Assembly: GCA_015489295.1 (NCBI GenBank)
Contig: WGAB01000149.1
Coordinates: 1-5,891 of the forward strand
Direction of reading: 5' to 3'
Source of the DNA: Caldifarciminota bacterium
GTDB lineage: Bacteria; WOR-3; Hydrothermia; WGAB01
Length of the DNA: 5,891 nucleotides
Shown: one piece after another, positions 1 to 4,939 of the stretch
Layout of the letters: each line of letters starts with the position of its first letter
How positions within the stretch are numbered: the first letter of the stretch is position 1
Position numbers and translations under genes: made by a program
Notes under the pieces: generated by a model
Told to the model about the DNA's origin: nothing
The model's input: the letters and a program-made list of their open reading frames with translations, nothing else
Databases searched by the model: none

Positions 1-381
1 GTACACGAACACATCCAAGAACCAGCCGGCGAACACCACAAAGCCGAACAGAAACGAAAGGTGCAGCGCCCAGCCGATGCCCAGGGCCGAGAGCCCGAGG
101 CCCAGCGCCAGGGCCTCGGTGGGTGACACCCGGTGGGTGGGCAGGGGCCGCCAGCAGGTGCGGTACATCCGGGCGTCAATGTCCCGGTCGTACCACATGT
201 TCACCACGGTGCTGCCGATGATGGCCAGGTACAGGCTGCCGACGAGGCCCAGGACCAGGTGCCCAGGGGCGCCGGTGTGGGTGCTGAAGTACCCGGCCAC
301 GCCGGTGAGCACAAGAAGCCCGGTTTGCAGGCTCTTGGTGAGTTGCCAGTAACTGCGAAGGCGATCCAGAACGAATTTCAT
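1..381 (-). CDS. ctaB: Heme O synthase (protoheme IX farnesyltransferase), N-terminal part, cut by window edge
   Basis: UbiA-superfamily membrane prenyltransferase that transfers a farnesyl group from farnesyl diphosphate to heme b, giving heme O for heme-copper oxidases. I translated 127 codons from the ATG at 381 with no stop before the window edge. Residues 11-20 (YWQLTKSLQT) match the usual family opening. A first hydrophobic helix covers about 20-34 and a second about 42-61. The first prenyl-diphosphate/Mg site is clear: N61, D65, D67 and D69 in NMWYDRDIDARMYRT, followed by WRPLP (77-81). The second Asp-rich motif lies outside the window. It is the last visible gene of the oxidase-like cluster, 59 nt after the SUMF1 lipoprotein gene. 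No Shine-Dalgarno is visible before the ATG, and an in-frame TGA four codons upstream (after ACC CTT) excludes an earlier start. Another UbiA-family prenyltransferase is possible, but the DRDIDA-RT-RPLP pattern and neighbours favour CtaB/CyoE. Confidence 0.85.
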   Translation of the reverse strand, partial: MKFVLDRLRSYWQLTKSLQTGLLVLTGVAGYFSTHTGAPGHLVLGLVGSLYLAIIGSTVVNMWYDRDIDARMYRTCWRPLPTHRVSPTEALALGLGLSALGIGWALHLSFLFGFVVFAGWFLDVFVY

Positions 382-396
382 GGTGGTTCAAAGGGT

Positions 397-435
397 GGTT
401 TGGGCGGGGCGGCCTGCGGCCGCCCCGCCCAAACC
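397..435. repeat. Perfect 18-bp inverted repeat with 3-nt loop between SUMF1 lipoprotein gene and ctaB
   Basis: Left arm 397-414 (GGTTTGGGCGGGGCGGCC) and right arm 418-435 are exact reverse complements, separated by TGC. The hairpin fills most of the 59-nt gap between the two genes. In the minus-strand transcript the stem is followed by ACCCTTTGAACC, not a U-tract, so it is not a textbook intrinsic terminator. It is more likely an mRNA processing or stabilising hairpin, a partial attenuator that lowers ctaB expression, or a copy of a dispersed palindromic element. The structure is certain; the role is inferred. Confidence 0.8.
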
Positions 436-440
436 AAACC

Positions 441-1403
441 TTACGGCGTTTCTGCCGCGTTTCCGGTGGTATCCGCGGGTACCGCCCGCACGCAGCGGAA
501 CCCCACGTTCGACTCGGCGAGTTCCGGCGGTGCAAAGTTGCGCCACGTGGCCCGACAGTCGATCTCGTAGTCGGCGAAGCTGCCGCCCTTCAGGATCCGC
601 TGGTGGGTTTCCTCAATGTCGTCGGACACCCATTCCCACACGTTGCCGGCCATGTCGTAGCAGCCGTAGGGGCTTACCGCGTTCTCGGTTTTGAACCCGA
701 AGTAGGTTTTGCCGTTGTAGAACCCCACCGGTGTGGTCTCGCCCAGGCCGCCCCAGTACTTCTCAAAGGGATCGCGGCTGTGGCGGTAATTGGCATAGGC
801 GGGCCCGATTTCGTCACCCCAGGGATAGGCCCGGCCGTCGGTGCCGCGTGCCGCCTTTTCCCACTCGGCCTCGGTGGGGATCCGATAGCCGTAATACTGG
901 CAGTAGGCCCAGGCACCGAAGTAGGTGACAAAGGTGGCCGGATGGTTCTCGAACCCCTTTTCCACCACGAAGGTATCGCCTTTGAGGTGCACCTTCTGGC
1001 CCACCCGGTGCAGGGGATAGGCCAGGTACCAGCCCGCGTCGATGCGTTCCTCGTGCTTGCCGCCGTGGTAGGGTTCACCCGGATAGTAGGCCATGACGCC
1101 TTCCTCGGAGAGCTTCACCAGGTTCCGGGCGGTGGAATCGTGCAGGGCCTGGTTCAGGAACCGGGCCCACTGGGCGTTGGTCACCGGGGTCTTCATGATC
1201 TCGTAGTCGTAGTCCAGCACCCTGCGGTCGTTGTGCAGGCCGAACAGGAACTCGCCGGCGGGCACGCGCACCCAGGCCTCGGGGTCCACGCCGGTCTCCA
1301 CCGTGGGCACCCCTTCGGGCGGTGCCGGTTTCTGGGCGCAGGCCGCCACCAGGAATCCCGCCAGCACCAAACCGAGGTTCAGAACACGGATCTCGCGGTT
1401 CAT
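441..1403 (-). CDS. SUMF1/FGE-fold lipoprotein in the oxidase-like operon
   Basis: A 320-aa predicted lipoprotein. Residues 1-22 form a signal peptide ending in a lipobox (LVAAC, lipidated Cys22), followed by a Pro-rich linker to about residue 40. Residues 43-307 form one formylglycine-generating-enzyme (SUMF1) domain: VRVPAGEFLFG (45-55), PVTNAQWARFLN (73-84), RIPTEAEWEKAARG (174-187), YPWGDE (193-198), YDMAGNVWEWVSDD (249-262), LKGGSF (271-276) and SNVGFRCVR (298-306). By eye, the adjacent cysteine pair that true FGE uses is absent. C283 in DCRATWR is the only Cys in that stretch, so sulfatase activation is unlikely. Many SUMF1-fold proteins serve binding or assembly roles. Its ATG overlaps the stop of the upstream oxidase-like gene (ATGA, 1400-1403), and GAGGAGG lies 7 nt upstream, implying coupled expression. 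It is probably an envelope-anchored accessory or assembly factor for that membrane complex (inference). Confidence 0.85.
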   Translation of the reverse strand: MNREIRVLNLGLVLAGFLVAACAQKPAPPEGVPTVETGVDPEAWVRVPAGEFLFGLHNDRRVLDYDYEIMKTPVTNAQWARFLNQALHDSTARNLVKLSEEGVMAYYPGEPYHGGKHEERIDAGWYLAYPLHRVGQKVHLKGDTFVVEKGFENHPATFVTYFGAWAYCQYYGYRIPTEAEWEKAARGTDGRAYPWGDEIGPAYANYRHSRDPFEKYWGGLGETTPVGFYNGKTYFGFKTENAVSPYGCYDMAGNVWEWVSDDIEETHQRILKGGSFADYEIDCRATWRNFAPPELAESNVGFRCVRAVPADTTGNAAETP

Positions 1404-2896
1404 TTCTGCCCCTCCTCAAACACGACACCGATTTCGGGGTTGCGCCACTCCTCTACCCACCGCCCCTGGGGCCGGAACAGGTCCACCAGGCGCCAGAGCA
1501 GGAACAGGGCGAGGCCGGTAAGGAACAGGAACAGGCTGATGTCCATCACCAGCAGGGTTTGGGCCACGAGGGGCTGCTCCTGGATCAGGGGAACCAGGAG
1601 CCGGCGCATGATCAAGACATTGGCGGCCACGGTGGCCACATCCGAGCCCAGGACCACGATCCAGCCGAAGATCTGGCGGGCCTTGCCCTTGAGGCCGGCC
1701 ACGTCGATGTAGTACAGAAGGAGCACGGTGGCGATCATGAAGGCGAGGATATGCCAGTGCCCCACGAGACCGGTTTTCTCGTCGCGCAGGAGGATGCTGC
1801 GGAAGAACTCCAGCTTGATGGCCATGAACACGCCCGGTGCGGTCACCACCAGGTTCATGAACATCATCTGCCAGGTGGCACCCCAGGGCAGCACATCGTG
1901 GAACAGGGCCTTGAGCTTCTGGCCGAAGCCCGCGGTTTCCATGGTGAGCCCCTGGCGGGCCACGCCCACCTCAATCTGCTTGCGCCACACGAAGATGGTC
2001 AGGAGCAGCGAGGCGAGCATCAGGAAGCCGGCGCCCACGTTGATAATCTGGTGGGCGATCGGACGGAAGGGCACCACCATCCAGGCCCCGACGCTGATGA
2101 TCACGGTGCCGATGATCATCAAAGGAACCGCCCATTTCTGGAGCCGGCCCTTGAAGTCGGTCCAGCGGCTCACGATGAACACGGCCATCACCGCCACGTC
2201 CACCAGCATGATGTGCAGGTGGCCCACGATGGCAAGCTCGTACGGGGTGTGGTACGGAATCCGGATGATGTCCTCGGACAGGAACACGCGGAAGGCGTGG
2301 CCGAAGTTGGAGCCCGGGATGGCGCCGTACACCGCGGAGATCAGAGTGGCCACGATGGCGATGAACACCGCCAGCTTCTCAATGTCCACACCGCCCGAGG
2401 TTTTCAGGTACGGGGCATCCGGGGGCAGGCGATGCTCCTGGCGCCAGGGCCAGAAGGCCACGGCGAGCCACACGCCGCCGAAGAAGATGAGCGACTGGCC
2501 GAAGAGGAACAGCCCGTGGTACACCCAGTTGTGGCCCCAATAGGCAAACAGCAGCCCGAAGATCATGGCCGTGAGGTACCCCACGGTCACCAGCACATGG
2601 ATGCCGATCCGGTGCTGTTCCCGGATCTTGTAGGCCGCGGTAAGCATGTAGACCTCCAGGGCCACCACGGCCATGGCGAAGGTGTGGTACAGGAAGATGA
2701 GCCGGCCCTCACGCTCCAGGGGCTCCAGCTTCATCCCCCAGAGTTTGATCCAGAAGTCCCGGATCCCCCACTCTGCCATGGGGCCGGAGAGCATGCCCAT
2801 GAAGGCTGCTTCCAGGGCAATAAGCGCCACGGTCCCCAGGATGAGTCCCCGTGATGTGCCGAAGAGATAGCGTAAACGTGCCGCCAGTCCCTTCAT
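1400..2896 (-). CDS. Divergent heme-copper oxidase / NorB-like membrane subunit, about 12 helices
   Basis: A 498-aa polytopic protein with about twelve hydrophobic segments, near residues 17-36, 65-88, 98-120, 123-148, 172-191, 219-243, 255-275, 283-304, 341-361, 376-396, 407-430 and 447-470. The histidines fall where the heme-copper oxidase/nitric oxide reductase superfamily carries its ligands: H71 in helix II (LYHTFAM), H226 and H228 in helix VI (VGHLHIM), H282 after helix VII (PIAHQI), and H380 and H382 in helix X (VGHWHILAF). H-x-H in helix X normally binds the high- and low-spin hemes. The canonical helix VII His-His is His-Gln here, and helix VI lacks the HPEVY and HxWVEG signatures, so this is not an ordinary oxidase or cNOR. 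GGAGG sits 7 nt before the ATG. ctaB in the same cluster supports a heme protein. The superfamily call comes from reading motifs, not a search; substrate unknown. Confidence 0.62.
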   Translation of the reverse strand: MKGLAARLRYLFGTSRGLILGTVALIALEAAFMGMLSGPMAEWGIRDFWIKLWGMKLEPLEREGRLIFLYHTFAMAVVALEVYMLTAAYKIREQHRIGIHVLVTVGYLTAMIFGLLFAYWGHNWVYHGLFLFGQSLIFFGGVWLAVAFWPWRQEHRLPPDAPYLKTSGGVDIEKLAVFIAIVATLISAVYGAIPGSNFGHAFRVFLSEDIIRIPYHTPYELAIVGHLHIMLVDVAVMAVFIVSRWTDFKGRLQKWAVPLMIIGTVIISVGAWMVVPFRPIAHQIINVGAGFLMLASLLLTIFVWRKQIEVGVARQGLTMETAGFGQKLKALFHDVLPWGATWQMMFMNLVVTAPGVFMAIKLEFFRSILLRDEKTGLVGHWHILAFMIATVLLLYYIDVAGLKGKARQIFGWIVVLGSDVATVAANVLIMRRLLVPLIQEQPLVAQTLLVMDISLFLFLTGLALFLLWRLVDLFRPQGRWVEEWRNPEIGVVFEEGQK

Positions 2897-2970
2897 TCCA
2901 GAACCTCCGTTCCGTTTTCCTGCCCCCGGATTGGGGCAGGGGTTGGGTTAGGTTGGTTTTTTTGCCGGAT
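2897..2970. repeat. Intergenic hairpin (2919-2926 with 2933-2940) beside a G-rich/T7 tract
   Basis: The 74-nt gap between the 208-aa and 498-aa genes contains an 8-bp perfect stem, CCTGCCCC/GGGGCAGG, with a 6-nt loop. It abuts a plus-strand G-run series (GGGG, GGGG, GGG, GG, GG; 2933-2956) and T7 at 2957-2963. In the minus-strand message the stem is followed by AAAACGG and then the GGAGG Shine-Dalgarno (2904-2908), so it is not an intrinsic terminator for the operon. It may shape the translation or stability of the oxidase-like gene. Confidence 0.6.
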
Positions 2971-3597
2971 TTAGCCGGCCACGAGCCGCTTCATCAGGCC
3001 CCAGGCGTAGGCCAGGGCCATCACAAACAGGAGCGGCGCCAGGATGGCCAGCACCACGGCCTCACTGAAGAACAGCAGTTGCTTGCCGGCCTTCAGGAAG
3101 GCCAGGGCCATGCCACCCAGGCTGATGAGGATGCCGCCGATGGCGACCCACACGAAGTCGCCCGGGGCCATGCCCTTGCTCACGGCCAGGAAGGGCATCA
3201 CCACGATGGTCAGCCCGAAGATGCCGTGCACGATGGGCAGCACCACCCGCCCCAGGCCCTCCAGGCCGGGCACGAGCTTGCCCAGGGCAATGAGCACGAA
3301 GCCGATGATGGCAAACCAGAGGTAGCCCGTGGACCACTCGGGTTTGACATCGTACACGAGCCCCGTAGCCAGCCCCAACGGGATCAGGGTGGTGACGACC
3401 ACCACCAGCGGCGAGCCGAGGATGCCGTAGCCGAGGAAAATCAGCAGCACACCGGCCACGAGCAGCACGATGAAAGCCAGCATGTAGAATGTGATGGCCC
3501 CCTTGTTCAGTTTGTCGCCCGCCTTGGCCAGGCGAACGATCATGTAGAGAGCCACCAAGCCGGTGAGCAGCAACAACAGCTTATCCCACCAGTACAT
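2971..3597 (-). CDS. Hypothetical membrane protein, about seven helices, first gene of the oxidase-like operon
   Basis: A 208-aa, very hydrophobic protein that I cannot assign to a family. Likely membrane segments lie near residues 5-23, 36-56, 61-81, 91-108, 117-138, 149-168 and 178-200. The connecting loops are short, including LAKAGDKLNKG (23-33), YDVKPEWSTG (82-91) and SKGMAPGD (140-147). The only histidine is H124 (PIVHGIFG) and there are no cysteines, so it lacks an obvious heme or metal site of its own. There is no cleavable signal peptide, so the first segment probably stays as a membrane anchor. The start is well supported: a near-perfect Shine-Dalgarno ends a few bases before the ATG. 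It lies 74 nt upstream of the NorB/oxidase-like gene on the same strand. A structural or quinone-interacting partner of that protein is plausible, but this rests on position alone. Confidence 0.8.
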   Translation of the reverse strand: MYWWDKLLLLLTGLVALYMIVRLAKAGDKLNKGAITFYMLAFIVLLVAGVLLIFLGYGILGSPLVVVVTTLIPLGLATGLVYDVKPEWSTGYLWFAIIGFVLIALGKLVPGLEGLGRVVLPIVHGIFGLTIVVMPFLAVSKGMAPGDFVWVAIGGILISLGGMALAFLKAGKQLLFFSEAVVLAILAPLLFVMALAYAWGLMKRLVAG

Positions 3598-3600
3598 GGG

Positions 3601-3609
3601 TCACCTCCT
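3601..3609 (-). promoter_or_regulatory. Near-perfect Shine-Dalgarno of the first operon gene
   Basis: The minus strand reads AGGAGGTGA followed by CCC and the ATG at 3597. This matches the 16S anti-Shine-Dalgarno almost fully and fixes the start of the 208-aa membrane protein. It lies 20 nt after the terminator U-tract, so translation depends on read-through of that terminator or on a start site after it. Confidence 0.85.
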
Positions 3610-3629
3610 CTGAGGTTTGAAAAAGGCCC

Positions 3630-3669
3630 AAAAAACCAAAAAGCCCGGCCTCTGCTGGGAGAAGCCGGG
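3630..3669 (-). terminator. Rho-independent terminator just upstream of the oxidase-like operon
   Basis: The minus strand forms CCCGGCTTCT (3669-3660), loop CCCAGC, then AGAGGCCGGG (3653-3644): a 10-bp stem with one G-U pair. It is followed by C, T5, GG and T6 (3642-3630). This is a good intrinsic terminator for leftward transcription. It could end the tRNA-Leu transcript, or act as the expression platform of a leader controlling the genes that begin at 3597. Its position between the best upstream promoter and the first gene favours the second reading, but both are possible. Confidence 0.8.
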
Positions 3670-3797
3670 GTACCCAATTTCCCCGCCGGAAAGGCCGTGT
3701 GCTCCGTACCCTCGACCTCCGGCGCCCCTCGGTTGTGTTTGCATAAAGGTTCCCTTCATGTACCCTTGCTGTGCAGGTCGGCGAATAGTAATCGCTT
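3666..3797 (-). promoter_or_regulatory. Candidate structured 5' leader (attenuator or riboswitch-like)
   Basis: The stretch between predicted transcription start and terminator has several pairing elements on the minus strand. A 6-bp helix, CGACCT (3780-3775) with AGGTCG (3718-3713), closes a domain containing an 8-bp hairpin with a GAA loop, CATGAAGG (3760-3753) with CCTTTATG (3749-3742). Downstream, CGGGG (3685-3681) can pair with CCCCG (3670-3666), which is also the left arm of the terminator. That would be an alternative anti-terminator fold. I compared it by eye with c-di-GMP-I, T-box, TPP, cobalamin and fluoride signatures and recognised none. The pairings are exact; regulation is inferred. 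Confidence 0.4.
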
Positions 3798-3803
3798 ACA
3801 TAA

Positions 3804-3832
3804 AAACTACGGGCGACAGCCTGCGGTGTCAA
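3804..3832 (-). promoter_or_regulatory. Candidate sigma70-type promoter for the oxidase-like operon
   Basis: The minus strand carries a perfect -35 hexamer TTGACA (3832-3827), a 17-nt spacer and a weak -10 TAGTTT (3809-3804), giving a start near 3797. It lies about 30 nt past the 3' end of tRNA-Leu and some 200 nt upstream of the first gene. Only the -35 is strong. Overlapping dyads at 3781-3799 coincide with the predicted start site and could be an operator. Confidence 0.45.
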
Positions 3833-3862
3833 GGAGTCGAGCATACCAGGGGAAAAGGAGAA

Positions 3863-3944
3863 TGCGAGGGGCGGGACTCGAACCCGCACGGGAAACCCCA
3901 CCAGATCCTAAATCTGGCGCGTCTGCCTGTTCCGCCACCCTCGC
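3863..3944 (-). tRNA. tRNA-Leu, anticodon UAG
   Basis: An 82-nt class II tRNA. Acceptor GCGAGGG (3944-3938) pairs with CCCTCGC (3870-3864), with discriminator A at 3863. The D stem is GCG/CGC, and the anticodon stem CCAGA/TCTGG encloses loop TTTAGGA with anticodon TAG at 3910-3908. A long variable arm (TGGGGTTTCCCGT) marks it as a leucine-type class II tRNA. The T arm is GCGGG-TTCGAGT-CCCGC. CCA is not encoded, so it must be added after transcription. It reads CUA and probably other CUN codons. It begins only 12 nt after the accA stop codon, so it is either co-transcribed with accA and processed, or uses a promoter lying over the accA end. Confidence 0.97.
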
Positions 3945-3955
3945 AGGTCTTTAAT

Positions 3956-3961
3956 GTTATA
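3956..3961 (-). promoter_or_regulatory. Possible -10 box for tRNA-Leu overlapping the accA stop codon
   Basis: The minus strand has TATAAC (3961-3956), a 5/6 match to the -10 consensus, spanning the accA stop TAA. It would start transcription a few bases before the mature tRNA 5' end at 3944. The hexamer at the right -35 distance (GAGTGA) is poor, so this is tentative. Confidence 0.3.
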
Positions 3962-4934
3962 ACGCAGGATCCGCGGAATCACTCCGGGCTTCCACGAACT
4001 CGCCGAACCGAAGGAACCGTTGCCGCCGGTGGGCCAGCACCTCCTCCGGCGAAAGGTTCTGCAGGTCGGCCAGATGCCGCAGCACGGCCTCCTTTACCCG
4101 CTGGATGGCCTCTTCGGGATTCCGGTGGGCCCCGCCCGGCGGCTCGGGGATGACCTCGTCGACGACGCCCAGCCGGTGCAGGTCCCGGGAGGTGAGCCGC
4201 AGCACCTCGGCCGCCTTCGGGGCCTGCGCCCCGTCCTTCCACAGGATGGCGGCGCACCCCTCGGGCGAAATCACGGAATAGATGGCGTACTCCAGCATGA
4301 GCACGCGGTTGCCCACGCCGATGGCCAGGGCGCCGCCGGAGCCGCCCTCGCCGATCACCACCGCCACGATGGGAACCCGCACCTCCAGCATGGTCTGGAT
4401 GGCCGTGGCAATGGCCCGGGACTGGCCCCGCTCCTCGGCCTCAATGCCGGGAAAGGCGCCCGGGGTGTCGATCAGGGTGACAATGGGCAGGCCGAACTTG
4501 TCGGCCAGTCGGAACATGCGCTCGGCCTTGCGGTAGCCCTCGGGGTTGGGCATGCCGAAGTTGCGGTGCACCCGTTCTTTGACATCCCGCCCCTTCTCCT
4601 CGCCCACCACCACCCAGCGCTGGTCTTCCACCTGGATGAGGCCCGCCACAATGGCCGGATCGTCGCCGTAGTACCGGTCGCCGTGGAGTTCCAGAAAATC
4701 GGTGGCCATGCCCTGGATGTAGTCCAGGGCGTGGGGGCGATCGGCGTGGCGGGCCACCTGCACGATCTGCCAGGGGGTCAGGTTGGCATAGATCTTCTGT
4801 CGGATCCGTTTGGCCCGGGCTTCCAGTTCCCGGATCTCGTCGGCCAGGTCGGGCCGGGTCTTGAGGAGTTTGCGGAGCTCCTCCAGGCGTTTCTCAATGT
4901 CGTACAGGGGGCGTTCAAAATCCAGCAGCCTCAT
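3957..4934 (-). CDS. accA: Acetyl-CoA carboxylase carboxyltransferase subunit alpha
   Basis: A 325-aa cytosolic enzyme subunit, close to the usual family length. With AccD it forms the carboxyltransferase that moves CO2 from carboxybiotin-BCCP to acetyl-CoA, making malonyl-CoA for fatty acid synthesis. The N-terminal coiled-coil region DIEKRLEELRKLL (12-24) and TPWQIVQVARHADRPHALDYI (53-73) match AccA openings. The core carries GDRYYGDDPAIVAGL (85-99), RNFGMPNPEGYRKAERM (124-140), IDTPGAFPGIEAEERGQ (155-171), the oxyanion-hole run GEGGSGGALAIG (195-206) and ISPEGCAAILWKD (222-234). No key motif looks damaged. I chose the ATG at 4934 because the family begins at MRLLDFE; the reading frame stays open upstream but is unrelated there. 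It starts 5 nt after the stop of the outer-membrane protein gene with only a weak Shine-Dalgarno, suggesting translational coupling. tRNA-Leu follows at 12 nt. Confidence 0.97.
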   Translation of the reverse strand: MRLLDFERPLYDIEKRLEELRKLLKTRPDLADEIRELEARAKRIRQKIYANLTPWQIVQVARHADRPHALDYIQGMATDFLELHGDRYYGDDPAIVAGLIQVEDQRWVVVGEEKGRDVKERVHRNFGMPNPEGYRKAERMFRLADKFGLPIVTLIDTPGAFPGIEAEERGQSRAIATAIQTMLEVRVPIVAVVIGEGGSGGALAIGVGNRVLMLEYAIYSVISPEGCAAILWKDGAQAPKAAEVLRLTSRDLHRLGVVDEVIPEPPGGAHRNPEEAIQRVKEAVLRHLADLQNLSPEEVLAHRRQRFLRFGEFVEARSDSADPAL

Positions 4935-4939
4935 GGCAC

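Noticed and set aside
603..1712. Plus-strand open frame of 369 codons antisense to the SUMF1 gene
   Set aside because: It crosses two real minus-strand genes, has no ribosome site, and ends in low-complexity Arg/Ser-rich sequence; it is a GC-rich shadow.
1322..2854. Long plus-strand open frame of 510 codons antisense to the oxidase-like gene
   Set aside because: Its translation is rich in His, Gln, Gly and Glu with no domain, as expected for the opposite strand of a GC-rich membrane-protein gene. The minus-strand frame has a clear Shine-Dalgarno and helix pattern.
2933..2963. Plus-strand intrinsic terminator from the 2919-2940 hairpin and T7
   Set aside because: The T-run is 16 nt beyond the stem, and no plus-strand gene ends here.
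3601..3759. A 52-codon minus-strand frame (MKGTFMQTQP...) ending in the Shine-Dalgarno of the first operon gene
   Set aside because: The start codon lies inside a stable hairpin, the frame runs through the terminator, and the composition looks random. A leader peptide cannot be excluded, but nothing supports it beyond the open frame and a weak AAGG upstream.
3666..3797. T-box, c-di-GMP-I or other named riboswitch in the operon leader
   Set aside because: GGGTACCCCGGC loosely recalls the T-box element, but no specifier stem or full consensus was found, and the downstream genes are not amino-acid related. I kept it only as an unnamed structured leader.
3581..3901. Minus-strand frame of 106 codons starting in tRNA-Leu
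   Set aside because: It begins inside the tRNA (the familiar false peptide VRVPPLAF), crosses the terminator and overlaps the next gene.
3863..3944. tRNA-Leu as an integration site of a mobile element
   Set aside because: No integrase, repeated tRNA 3' end or mobile gene appears in the window.
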